A DNA stretch of 64,000 nucleotides, taken from positions 1 to 64,000 of the forward strand of contig PFUL01000116.1 in assembly GCA_002790095.1 (NCBI GenBank), written 5' to 3'. The notes beneath the pieces were generated by a model. The model was not told the origin of the DNA and did not search any database. It saw only the letters and a program-made list of their open reading frames with translations. Both the position numbers and the translations under genes were made by a program. This stretch comes from Elusimicrobia bacterium CG_4_9_14_3_um_filter_62_55. Lineage in GTDB: Bacteria; Elusimicrobiota; Elusimicrobia; UBA1565. Within the stretch, counting starts at the first letter, position 1. Each line of letters begins with the position of its first letter. Positions 9,646 through 19,321 of this stretch are shown here, in pieces.

Positions 9646-12600
9646 TCAGCGTTTTTCAGCCCCTGCGGCCCGGGCCCGCTCGGCCGCCAGCGCTTCGGCC
9701 ATCTCGTAAAGCCGTTCGATGCGCAAAGTCGTGTCGGGATGCGTAATGAAGAGGTTGAAGAAGAAATTGTCCTCTTTTCCGACCGCCATCTGAACGATCT
9801 TCGAAGGCTCCGGCAAGGCCTCGGCGTCCCTCAACTGCTGAATCGGGTTTACCGTCATGACATGGGCCTGCGCCGCGACCAACGGAAGAATGCGCCGGTT
9901 CGCGATGTAGCCGGTCGGAGGACGCCAGGAGGTCAAAAGCCCCAGGCCCAGCGCCAAGGACTCCGGGTCCTTCGTCAGGATCGCCCCGCCCTCATCGGCG
10001 TGCCCCTCGCGCGTGCGCGAGGAGGCCATTTGGATGAGGGTGGCGATCACGGGCGCCCACAAGGCCATCAGCACCTTCACCAGGCTCAGAATGCCGGTCG
10101 CGGCCGCCCCGGCCGTGACCGGTTCGAACACCAGCGGACGCACCCGCTCGGCCTGTTTCTGATGAAAGTCGATCTCCACCGGCGCCGCTTCGGGCCGAAT
10201 GCCGCGGGCGGATTTGCCGCCGCCCTGCTCGAGCTTCGTCGTTTCTCCGCGCGCGGCCCGTCCTGCGCCCTCGCCGCGGCCGAACGCCGCCTTCCACAAC
10301 TTCGTGAAAATGCCTTGCGCGTGTCCGACCGCCCAAAGGACTCCGTAAGCGGTGAAGGCGATGCCCTGAGAGATCGTCCCGGCGATCGCGCCGAGCGCCA
10401 TGTCCCGGTGCATCACGTGGTTGAACTCGTGACCCATCACGCCTCGAAGGGCGCGCACGCCGAGCTTTTTCAAATCCTGACGGTCGGCCTTCTCGAGCGC
10501 GGCCGCCACCTCCAACGGCGCCGCGTCTTCGGCCAGGTCCGGCAGCGATCCGCGAATCGCCCTGCGGAACACCGCGTAGGACTTGCTGTTCGGGTCGGTC
10601 GCCTTGATCAAGCGGATCAATCCCTCGCGCAGCCGTTCAGGGTTGAGCGTCATGTCCTTCATTTCAAGCGTCACGCCGACCATCGCGCTGTGCGGACTGC
10701 GTCCTGTCGCGAAGGCGTTGGGGACCGGCATCGGAACGCTGACCATCTCGGGCATCGGAATCGGCTTCTTCCCCTTCGCGGTCAACTCGGCGTTGATCTC
10801 CTCGCGCAGTTCTCGCATGATGCCGTAGACCTCGGGGTCCTCTTCCTCGCTCATCGGTTCGGCCTTCATCATTTTTTTGATGAGCCACTTCGAGAACCAG
10901 AAGGGTATGAAGGCCATCGCTCCGGCGATCGCGAGATTAACCCCGAACGACCCCAGCGCGAAGACTCCGAGCACGGCTTCGCTCAGCGCAAAGCCCAACG
11001 CCGCGAGAGACCCCAGCGCCAAGCCCGTCTTGAGCCAGTAGTTGAACTTGGGCCAGCGCTCGGGCTTTTCGAGTTCCTGTCCGTAGGGATGCACTTTCGT
11101 GGACGGCGCCGGAGCGCCCCGCTTAAGAAGCTTCCCCAACAGCCATTCGGTTCCCATCGCCGCGCGCTCCGGCGCGAACGCGATGAACAGGAAGGTCACC
11201 GGGGCCGAGAATCCGGTGATCGCGGCCCACACCCCGAGCCCGCCCCAGAGCAGATTGAACATCCGGGTCTTGCCCAGGAACATCCAAAGAGCGAAGGCGG
11301 CGTTCGTCCAAACCGGCGAATACCCGCTCAGCAGCGCGAAGACGACTCCGGTCATTACCCAGGTGTAGGCCGGGAAGCGGATCTGCTGCATCGAGCCGGG
11401 AACCGAGAACGGACGACCGCTTTCGGCCGAGGCGATGATGCGTCCAAGGAAGAACGCCACCGTCGTGATCGCCGGAAGCGCCGCCAAACCCATCAAACCG
11501 CCGAGGGAAAGCGGTGAGGCGGCGACCGATCCGATAAAGGGGGTCAGCAGATTCAAAGAGGCCCAGGTCAGCGCCGCGTCAATCCACCCTCCGGCGCCGC
11601 CGCCGGATTTGCTCATTGCCGCTATCGCCACGCCCATCCCGGCGACGCCTGCCAACGCGGGAAGTCCCGCCGCCATGGTCGCGGTGAACGCGCCGCTGGT
11701 CACGGCCAACACGGCCAATGCGGTCGCTCCGAGGAACGCTCCGATCATCAGGTCGAACGCGCCCTTGACGGGCTTCAGCCGCGGCGAATTGCGCAATCCC
11801 AGGCGATAGCGGGAATAAAGACCCAGCGGAAGCAGGATCGCTCCGGAACTCACCGCCCATACGGAGGCCGCGGGCATCGCGCCGAACACAGAGGGGAGCA
11901 GCGCGATCGCGGCCGCGTTCAGGCCGATCACCGCCCCCGCGCCGAACGCGACCCGTCCAATGGAGAGGGCGAAGGAAAGCGCGGCCCCAGCCCAGGTTCT
12001 CGGAGCGGGTAGGTTTTCATCCGCCGCGTTGACGGCGGGGGCATCCCGGAACAGAGAGCGGGAAGGAGCGGGAGAAGCGGGCGCGAGACTAGCGGTCCCG
12101 GCAGGGCCGCTGTGCCGGACGCTCAGGTGGCGTCCGGTGCGCGAAATCGCGGGAACCGGGGTCGCGTCGGACGCGGAGCGAGTCCGAAGGCCCAGGATCA
12201 AATTCATGATGCCGACGCCCGAGGCGTGGGCCTCGGCGCCGGTCGCTTCCGGCAAGGACTCGAGCGCCGCGGAAACGGCGCGGCTCTGAGCGGCGACGGC
12301 CCTCGCGGTGACGGCGCGCGGCGCGGCGTTTTGAGCCGCGGCGCTCACCGCGGGGACGGCGGCGGTCTTTAGCGATGCCGGAATAAAAACTCGCGCGGGC
12401 GCGGGGGCAGCGACGGAAGCCGCAGCGGGGGCCCCGATCGCCGCGTCGAGAACGGGCAAACTCCCTTCCAGCGCCAAACCGCCGCCGGGGATGCCCATCC
12501 CGAGGCCCGGCGTGAGCGCCTTCGGCGCGGAAAGCGCGATGCCGGCGTTAAATCCGCCGGGGACGGTCCCCATCGCGGCCGGCGCTCGGCCGACGACGGC

Positions 12601-12702
12601 GGCGACCGCGTCCCAACACCCGAACCCGGGGGCCGTAACGACCAGCGCGGCGACCAGCGCCGACGAAGTGAATTTACGGAACCATCCAATTTGAAGCGTC
12701 AT
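9646..12702 (-). CDS. M48/HtpX-like membrane metalloprotease with signal peptide and long Ala/Pro-rich N-terminal region
   Basis: RGVMGHEFNHVMHRD (HExxH), downstream SRTREGHADEGG ligand region, many hydrophobic segments, N-terminal signal-like sequence. Confidence 0.85.
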   Translation of the reverse strand: MTLQIGWFRKFTSSALVAALVVTAPGFGCWDAVAAVVGRAPAAMGTVPGGFNAGIALSAPKALTPGLGMGIPGGGLALEGSLPVLDAAIGAPAAASVAAPAPARVFIPASLKTAAVPAVSAAAQNAAPRAVTARAVAAQSRAVSAALESLPEATGAEAHASGVGIMNLILGLRTRSASDATPVPAISRTGRHLSVRHSGPAGTASLAPASPAPSRSLFRDAPAVNAADENLPAPRTWAGAALSFALSIGRVAFGAGAVIGLNAAAIALLPSVFGAMPAASVWAVSSGAILLPLGLYSRYRLGLRNSPRLKPVKGAFDLMIGAFLGATALAVLAVTSGAFTATMAAGLPALAGVAGMGVAIAAMSKSGGGAGGWIDAALTWASLNLLTPFIGSVAASPLSLGGLMGLAALPAITTVAFFLGRIIASAESGRPFSVPGSMQQIRFPAYTWVMTGVVFALLSGYSPVWTNAAFALWMFLGKTRMFNLLWGGLGVWAAITGFSAPVTFLFIAFAPERAAMGTEWLLGKLLKRGAPAPSTKVHPYGQELEKPERWPKFNYWLKTGLALGSLAALGFALSEAVLGVFALGSFGVNLAIAGAMAFIPFWFSKWLIKKMMKAEPMSEEEDPEVYGIMRELREEINAELTAKGKKPIPMPEMVSVPMPVPNAFATGRSPHSAMVGVTLEMKDMTLNPERLREGLIRLIKATDPNSKSYAVFRRAIRGSLPDLAEDAAPLEVAAALEKADRQDLKKLGVRALRGVMGHEFNHVMHRDMALGAIAGTISQGIAFTAYGVLWAVGHAQGIFTKLWKAAFGRGEGAGRAARGETTKLEQGGGKSARGIRPEAAPVEIDFHQKQAERVRPLVFEPVTAGAAATGILSLVKVLMALWAPVIATLIQMASSRTREGHADEGGAILTKDPESLALGLGLLTSWRPPTGYIANRRILPLVAAQAHVMTVNPIQQLRDAEALPEPSKIVQMAVGKEDNFFFNLFITHPDTTLRIERLYEMAEALAAERARAAGAEKR

Positions 12703-12730
12703 GATACTCCCTCTTAATTCGAAGCTGAAA

Positions 12731-15700
12731 TCAAATGCGTCGGAAAACTCCAACCGCCTGTTCAAGCAATCCCGAATGCGCAACCCGCCGGGCGATGACT
12801 AAATACCGCGCGAGATCCGCCTCGCTCATGCCCGTATCCCTTTTAACGCCGAGCCAAAGAATCTCGGCGGCCGTCTCTCCGTTCGGGCCGCGAAGCACCT
12901 TCTTCACGCCGTCTTCGGTGGTGGTAATCTCGAACGCCGGCTTGCGTCCCCGGCGAAGCTCCTGGCGAAAGGCGTCGGCCATTTTGCGGACCAAGCGCTC
13001 CTTTCCGGTCAGACGGCTCCACCATCCCGAGTTCTGCTTGACGAAACCGTCGAGCGAGCGGTGGATCGCGTCCGAAGTCTCGCGATAGAAGAGGATATCC
13101 GCCGGGGAGAGCGCGCCCGATTCGGACGGCGCCGCGGCTTCGGCCGCAAGCTCGACGGAGGCGGTCTTGAACCGGAGCTTCTTCATCCCCACGCCGACCG
13201 GGATCGAGGCTCCGAAAACGGCGGACGCGGAGATGCCTTCGGGCGCGTCGCCCTTCAGACGCTTCTGAACCCGATAGCCGACATAGGTCATCAGCGCCGA
13301 AAGGATCAGGAACGCCGGCGTCATCCAGCCGAACGCCGGAGCCGAAGTCGCCATCGCCTGCGCCGAGGCCTGCAGCCCCTCGACCTGCCCTTGACCGAGC
13401 AGCATCGCGATCAACGGCATGCCGACCGCCGAAAGAGAGCTTCCGAACAGGAAGGTCTGCAGGTAGTAGGTCTTAGGGGATACGCCCTTCGTTTCCTTAA
13501 AGAGCCGGTAGAGCAGCAGCCCCAGTCCGAGAACGCCGGGGATCGCGACGCCCATCGCCGCCGCCTGCCACAACCCCAGAGCCGGGGCGAGCTTCAAGAG
13601 CCCGATCGTGATCCAACCGCCGGCCGAGATCCCCAACAAGGATGCCATGACCGCGGTTCCCGCCTGCTTGCCGACCGCGTTAAACAGCGGGAGCGGATTC
13701 GACGGGTTGCGGATCGCGTCGACCGCCGCTTGTCCCTCGCGCTGTCGCAAACCTTCGAGAAGGTCGCCGTAAGCCTGGAACGCGAACGCGAAAGGAACGA
13801 CCTGCAGGGCCATGCTGCCGATAATCAGCATTCCCATTGGGGTCGGCTGCAGCGCGGCCAGGCCGGCGATCACGATCGCGCTGGCGTAGCCGACCTTTCC
13901 GAGCATCTTGCTCGCCCGGGCGCTGAGGCGGTACGGCGCGAGCGTTCCCGCCTTGATCGCGGCGTTTTCCTTCGCCGCGGTCCCTCGGGAAACCCACCAG
14001 AGCGCCCCGGTCAGCGCCGCGAGCCCCGCGGCCAACCCGAGCGACGGCCCAAGCAGCGCGGCGCCCCCGACTCCGGTGATCAGCGGCATCGCCAAAAGCG
14101 CGGCGCCGTTGAACACGCCATGATGCACCATGCCGGAGACCAGCCCCTCCCGGACGTACAAGTAGGACATCAACAGCGCCTGCGCGACGCGAAGAGAAAT
14201 CAAAAGAGGGTCGGAGACTTCATGCAGCACCGTGAAGAACAGCGCGGCCTCCGTGGCGGCGATTCCGAAAGCGGCCGGAAGAACCCAGGGGCGAAGCCTC
14301 TTCGCTTTCTCGGTCAGCTTCTCCGCGGCCCATACGGCCTTCTTGACCAACCAGGTCGCCCCGATCCCGGACATGCCGATCACGCCCGCGCGAAACGCCG
14401 CCTCTTCCCAGTAAGGAGCGTTGAAGGCGCCCATAAACAGCATCTGTGCCTTTGCGAGCAGACCCGCGACCCAAGGCCCGAACATCGAAAAGGCCTCGGG
14501 GCTCGCGAATTCCGGCATCGCGTAGCTCGAGTTGAACACGTAGCCCAGCGCCGGCGCGGCGGCCTCGACGGCCACATCAAGCGCCAGCATCGCCAACGCG
14601 GTAAGGGCCCCGATGCGGATCGCCCGCGACAGCTTCATCGCGGGCGAAGTCGGGACAGCGGCGGCGTCGACGGAGACGGCCGGCGGGCCCTGGGCGCGCG
14701 TGCGCAGCCACGCCCGCACGCCGTAGATCGCGGCGGCCGCCGCGGCCAGCGAACCGACGGCGACGAGCACCGGCGTGAATCCCGCCGGCAGCGCTGCCAA
14801 ACCCAGAAGCGGAAGCGAGAGCAGCGCGGCGCCGCTCATCTTGCGGACGGAACTCCCGTCCTTGCGGGCGACAAAGGCGCCGTCGGAGTAATCGACCAGC
14901 ACGGAATCCCCGTTGGCGATCGCGCCGGCGAGTTCGCCGTCGACCAACGCGTCCTCCACGTCGTGTTCGATCGCCTGTTTGACCGGCCGAGCGCCGTATT
15001 GGCGGTTCTCCAGGCCGGCCGCGTCTTCCATAATCCGATTTCGCGCGGCTTCGCTCAGGGAGACCTTCATCCCCTTCACGGAAAGCCGCTCGTTGAGATC
15101 CGCCACGCGCAGGTCGAGAATCCTGCCGATCTCCTTCTCCCCGAGTTGATTAAACACGAGCACGCGCCGGCGTCCGATGCGGTTGAAGAACTCCGGTCGC
15201 ATGGATTCTTTGAAAGCGTTCAGGTAGCCGTCGTGATAATCGCCGCCGTTGTCGACCTCCACGGTCTCCTCATCCTGGATGAAGCCGATGCGCCGCTTCT
15301 TCCGGACCTGGGCCGCGAGGCTGCCGCCGATGTTCGAGGTCAGCACCATGATGGTGTTGGAAAAGTCCACCGTGCGGCCCTGCCCGTCGGTCAGCCGTCC
15401 ATCCTCGATCACCTGCAAAAGAACATTCAGCACGTCGGGGTGCGCCTTCTCGATTTCGTCGAGCAGAACGACCGTGTGCGGATTGCGGCGCACCGGCTCG
15501 GTCAAGCGGCCGCCGGCTTCGTAGCCGACGTAGCCGGGAGGAGCGCTGATGAGCTTGGAGACGGAGTGCTTCTCCATAAACTCGGACATGTCGATGCGGA
15601 CGATATTCTTCTCGGATCCGTACTGATTCTTCGCGAGCACCCGGACGAATTCGGTCTTTCCGACGCCGGTCGGCCCGAGCGCGACGAAAACGCCCACAGG

Positions 15701-18166
15701 CGCCTTTTCCTCTTTATAGCCGAGACGCCCGCGTCGGATGGCCTTCACCGTCGCGTCGACGGCCTCTTCCTGCCCGATCAGTCGGGAGTTGAGCGCGTCG
15801 GGAAGCGACTTTAGATTCTCCAGGTCGTCGGCGGTGACGTCCGCGACCGGGATGCCGGTGCGAAGGTTCACTTCGAACGCGATGTGCTCGGCGGCGACCT
15901 CGGGCGTTTTCCCTTCCTCGGGGGCTATTTTCTTCTCGGCGACCTGCATCTCGACCTCGGCGGCGGCGTCGTCGAGCAAATCAAGCGCCGAACGGGGAAG
16001 ACTCCGGTCCTTGATGTAGCGGGCGGCCAGGCGAACCGCGGACTCCACCGCTTCCGGGGTGATCGTGACGCCGTGCTTCTTTTCGTAGCGGTACTTCACT
16101 CCCTCCACGATCTCGATCGCCTCTTCAGGGGTCGGCTCGGCCAGCTTGACCGGGTTAAAGCGTTCCATCAGCGCGCCGTCTTTCTCGATCTTGCGGAACT
16201 CCTCGAACGTCGTCGTTCCGATCACGGCGACGTCGCCTTCGCTGAGCGCTTCCTTAAGAAGCTGGGACGCGTCGGTCGCGCCCTCGGCTCCGCCGAGCCC
16301 CATGATCATGTGGATCTCGTCTATGAAAAGGACGATTTTGCCCTTCGCGGCCTTCGCCTCGTCGAGCACGCCTTTCAAGCGCGCCTCGAACTCGCCGCGG
16401 TACTTGGTCCCGGCGATCAGCGATTTGGTGTCGATTTGAAAAATGTTGACGCCCTCGAGCTGGGGGATTTCCCCCGCGACGACTTTCTGCGCGAGCCCGC
16501 GGATTAAATGCGTTTTGCCGACGCCCTTCTCGCCGACCGCGAGCGGGTTGTTGCGCTCGACGCGAAGCAAAGTCTTCACCATCTGGCGGATCTCGTCGCG
16601 GCGCCCGATCAGCGGCGGGTAGGCCTTCTTCACCGCTCCGGCGGTGATGTTCGTGCCGAACTCGTGCAGTTTGGCGAACCTCGCATCCTTCTCATCGACG
16701 AGCTTAAAGCCCTCGTCTTTTTTCGACGGCGTCTTCTCGACGCCTCCGTTGTAGACGATCAGATCCGTACTCGACGACGACCCCTTCGGGGCGATCCCGC
16801 CGGAGGGTTCGAAGCCGCGGGCTTTCGCCGCGGCGAGAAGCACATCCATGCCGTCGAACGCCTCCGCATTGCCGCCGTTTTGCGGACGCCGGGGGGCGTA
16901 GCGTTCGATCAGGTTCTGCACCGCCGCCCATTCCGTCTTGGAGAGCAGTTCGGTGGCGACGACCTTGTCGGTGTTCTTGGGATCGGTGTAGAACTTAATC
17001 GACGCGACGCGCGTGCGCAGCGCGGAGATCCGGCGCCGCAGCTCGGCAAAGCTCTGTTCCTCGGTTTCCTGAGCGCCGATCTTCTTGTCGGCCGCGTCAA
17101 GCAGATCCCCGATCAACTGATTGACGGCGTTATGGCGAAGCGCTTCGATCTGCGCTCGGGAGTCGTCGGTCTGCTGATTTTGCGACAAGGCGTCATCGAG
17201 CAGCTTCACCGCCTGCGCGTGGCGCGAAATCCCGTTCGAATTGAAATTGGCGAGTCCCTTCAGCGTCGAAACGACCGACCGCGTCTTCTCCGCTCCTACG
17301 AAATTCAAGTAGAGGTAGTCCCCCCCTTCGAGCGCGGCGGCGTGGCCGCGTTCGGCCAACTCGGCCATCGCCTTGATCTGCGCTTGCTGATCGACGCCGA
17401 CCTCGGAGGCGATCAACTGCTGCATGCTCCAATCCACGAGTTCGCCCTTCGCGAAGCCTTTTTGAAGCTGATCGAGGAAGCTCTGAGCGGTGGGAGACAA
17501 CGGCGCGCGCGAAGACTCGTCCGCCGCGTTGCCGCGGGCGACCCGGCCGAACAGACGGCCGATCGCCGGCAGCAGGCCCGAGCGGGACGGCGTCGCGGGG
17601 GCGGCCGCGGACAGATCCGCGAACGCCGACGCCGAAGCATCGGCGCCGTTTAAGTCGAACGAGCGGCCGGCCTCCGTCTTCATCGCGGCGCCCGACATCG
17701 TCTCAAGCTTAGGCAGAGACGCCGCGCTTTCCTTAAGGGAGTCCAGCGCGGGCTTTTCGCGCCGCTCGGACGCGGGGAGCGCGGTCCGAGGCGCCGGAGC
17801 GGCCGAAGATTCCAAACGCTGAACCGGGGTCAAGCGCGGGAGATGCGACGGAGTCGGGGAGATGGCGGGAACGGCGAGGGCGGAGGCGACGGCTCCGATC
17901 GAAGCCGAGGGAAGCTGGGGGAGCGCGCCGTCAAGCGACAGGGACCCGAGTCCGGGAGCGCTCAGCGAGGGAGCGAGCGGGGCGGCAAGCGACGCGGCGC
18001 CGGGGATTCCCCCGAGCGAAAGTCCGCTTGAAGCGGAGAGCGGGGCGATCGACCGGGCGACGGCGGCGGCGGCGGCGGGTCCCGGAGCCGCGAGGAAAAC
18101 CGCGACGGCGAGCGAAGAAGCGATGAGTTTAACGGCGACGGGCTGACGGCTCTTGGAATTCCCCAT
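12731..18166 (-). CDS. ClpA/B/C-type AAA+ ATPase fused to a C-terminal CPBP-family intramembrane protease domain
   Basis: Two Walker A/B sets (GEKGVGKTH/IVLFIDEIH; GPTGVGKTE/VVLLDEIEKAHPDV), IGF loop, then a multi-TM region with EEAAFR, FFTVLHE and HHGVFN motifs; signal-peptide-like N-terminus. Confidence 0.85.
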   Translation of the reverse strand: MGNSKSRQPVAVKLIASSLAVAVFLAAPGPAAAAAVARSIAPLSASSGLSLGGIPGAASLAAPLAPSLSAPGLGSLSLDGALPQLPSASIGAVASALAVPAISPTPSHLPRLTPVQRLESSAAPAPRTALPASERREKPALDSLKESAASLPKLETMSGAAMKTEAGRSFDLNGADASASAFADLSAAAPATPSRSGLLPAIGRLFGRVARGNAADESSRAPLSPTAQSFLDQLQKGFAKGELVDWSMQQLIASEVGVDQQAQIKAMAELAERGHAAALEGGDYLYLNFVGAEKTRSVVSTLKGLANFNSNGISRHAQAVKLLDDALSQNQQTDDSRAQIEALRHNAVNQLIGDLLDAADKKIGAQETEEQSFAELRRRISALRTRVASIKFYTDPKNTDKVVATELLSKTEWAAVQNLIERYAPRRPQNGGNAEAFDGMDVLLAAAKARGFEPSGGIAPKGSSSSTDLIVYNGGVEKTPSKKDEGFKLVDEKDARFAKLHEFGTNITAGAVKKAYPPLIGRRDEIRQMVKTLLRVERNNPLAVGEKGVGKTHLIRGLAQKVVAGEIPQLEGVNIFQIDTKSLIAGTKYRGEFEARLKGVLDEAKAAKGKIVLFIDEIHMIMGLGGAEGATDASQLLKEALSEGDVAVIGTTTFEEFRKIEKDGALMERFNPVKLAEPTPEEAIEIVEGVKYRYEKKHGVTITPEAVESAVRLAARYIKDRSLPRSALDLLDDAAAEVEMQVAEKKIAPEEGKTPEVAAEHIAFEVNLRTGIPVADVTADDLENLKSLPDALNSRLIGQEEAVDATVKAIRRGRLGYKEEKAPVGVFVALGPTGVGKTEFVRVLAKNQYGSEKNIVRIDMSEFMEKHSVSKLISAPPGYVGYEAGGRLTEPVRRNPHTVVLLDEIEKAHPDVLNVLLQVIEDGRLTDGQGRTVDFSNTIMVLTSNIGGSLAAQVRKKRRIGFIQDEETVEVDNGGDYHDGYLNAFKESMRPEFFNRIGRRRVLVFNQLGEKEIGRILDLRVADLNERLSVKGMKVSLSEAARNRIMEDAAGLENRQYGARPVKQAIEHDVEDALVDGELAGAIANGDSVLVDYSDGAFVARKDGSSVRKMSGAALLSLPLLGLAALPAGFTPVLVAVGSLAAAAAAIYGVRAWLRTRAQGPPAVSVDAAAVPTSPAMKLSRAIRIGALTALAMLALDVAVEAAAPALGYVFNSSYAMPEFASPEAFSMFGPWVAGLLAKAQMLFMGAFNAPYWEEAAFRAGVIGMSGIGATWLVKKAVWAAEKLTEKAKRLRPWVLPAAFGIAATEAALFFTVLHEVSDPLLISLRVAQALLMSYLYVREGLVSGMVHHGVFNGAALLAMPLITGVGGAALLGPSLGLAAGLAALTGALWWVSRGTAAKENAAIKAGTLAPYRLSARASKMLGKVGYASAIVIAGLAALQPTPMGMLIIGSMALQVVPFAFAFQAYGDLLEGLRQREGQAAVDAIRNPSNPLPLFNAVGKQAGTAVMASLLGISAGGWITIGLLKLAPALGLWQAAAMGVAIPGVLGLGLLLYRLFKETKGVSPKTYYLQTFLFGSSLSAVGMPLIAMLLGQGQVEGLQASAQAMATSAPAFGWMTPAFLILSALMTYVGYRVQKRLKGDAPEGISASAVFGASIPVGVGMKKLRFKTASVELAAEAAAPSESGALSPADILFYRETSDAIHRSLDGFVKQNSGWWSRLTGKERLVRKMADAFRQELRRGRKPAFEITTTEDGVKKVLRGPNGETAAEILWLGVKRDTGMSEADLARYLVIARRVAHSGLLEQAVGVFRRI

Positions 18167-18292
18167 GCTATCTTGACACTCCTCTGGCCGCCCTTTAGGG
18201 CGATGGGGCATGATATCGCCTTCTATAAGGAAACCTATGGGCCATGGGGGCCCCTGGAAGAAGAAAAGATGGCCTGAAACGCCTTGGGACCT

Positions 18293-18329
18293 TTGACCTA
18301 CGTCAACCCTGGGAGTTGAGCGCCGTCAA
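18293..18329. promoter_or_regulatory. Two tandem 5-4-5 palindromes (TTGACCTACGTCAA and TTGAGCGCCGTCAA)
   Basis: First copy is perfect in its arms, second has one mismatch; 23 bp centre-to-centre; CRP/FNR-like geometry. Upstream of the Clp-CPBP gene and overlapping the moaA stop. Confidence 0.4.
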
Positions 18330-19309
18330 CCGCCGATGGCGTTCATCGCGCGGTCGGGGCGCTTGAACGCGGGACTGGCCACAAGGTGTCCCGGCCCTTT
18401 CAATCGAACCGCCGACCCCATCAACGCGGCGAGTTCCTCGTCGCTCGCGCCGGAGCGGAGCGGGCCGCGCAGGTCGCGCGCCTCGGTCGCGAACAAACAG
18501 GTGCGAAATCCGCCGTCGGCGGTAAGCCGGATGCGGTCGCAATCCCCGCAAAACGCGCGCGTCACCGACGCGATCACCCCGACTTCCCCCCGTCCGTCAC
18601 GGTAGGCAAAACGCTCGCAGGTTTCGCCGGGTTCGCGAACGCCCGGTTCCAGCGGATAGTCCTTCGCGATGCGGGAAACGATCTCTTCCGCCGGAACCAG
18701 CATGTCCCGGCTCCAAATGCGGTCTCCCTCGAGCGGCATGAACTCGATAAAGCGCAGCGACAATCCCTCGTCGCGAGCCCATCCGGCGAGCTGCGAGATC
18801 TCCGCGTCGTTGACGCCGCGCATCGCGACCGCGTTGATCTTAAGCGCCGGACCGGAGAACCCCGCCGCTCGGGCCGCCTCGATCCCGGCGAGCGTGCCGT
18901 CGCGGGAATCCCTTCGGGTCAACGCCCGAGCGCGATCCCGGTCCAGGGAATCGAGGCTCACCGTCACGCGGTCGAGCCCCGCGTCGCGCAAGGCCGCGGC
19001 GAATTCGGGAAGAAGCAGTCCGTTGGTCGTCATCGCGATCGAACGCGCTCCCGGGATGGACCGCAGTATGACGATGAACTCCGGGAGCCCGCGCCGCAGC
19101 AAAGGCTCTCCTCCCGTGATTCGAAAGCGCTCGACTCCCGCCTTCGCGGCGACGCGCGCGACGCGCGCGAGTTCCTCGAAAGTCAGGAGACCGCTTTTCG
19201 GAAGCCACTCGGGCTGCGCGGGCATGCAGTAGACGCAGCGCAGATTGCACCGGTCCGTGACGGAAATCCTCAACTTTCGGGCTCGGCGCCCGAATCCGTC
19301 TTTCCACAT
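18326..19309 (-). CDS. moaA: GTP 3',8-cyclase (molybdenum cofactor biosynthesis)
   Basis: Radical SAM CNLRCVYC, RITGGEPLLR, second cluster FCGDCDRIRLTADG...C, C-terminal GG. Confidence 0.95.
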   Translation of the reverse strand: MWKDGFGRRARKLRISVTDRCNLRCVYCMPAQPEWLPKSGLLTFEELARVARVAAKAGVERFRITGGEPLLRRGLPEFIVILRSIPGARSIAMTTNGLLLPEFAAALRDAGLDRVTVSLDSLDRDRARALTRRDSRDGTLAGIEAARAAGFSGPALKINAVAMRGVNDAEISQLAGWARDEGLSLRFIEFMPLEGDRIWSRDMLVPAEEIVSRIAKDYPLEPGVREPGETCERFAYRDGRGEVGVIASVTRAFCGDCDRIRLTADGGFRTCLFATEARDLRGPLRSGASDEELAALMGSAVRLKGPGHLVASPAFKRPDRAMNAIGG

Positions 19310-19321
19310 AGGATTAGTATA

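Noticed and set aside
13061-15814. Long plus-strand ORF (917 aa) opposite the Clp-CPBP gene
   Set aside because: Arg/His/Gly-rich shadow ORF typical of GC-rich antisense frames; the minus strand encodes recognisable AAA+ motifs over the same bases.
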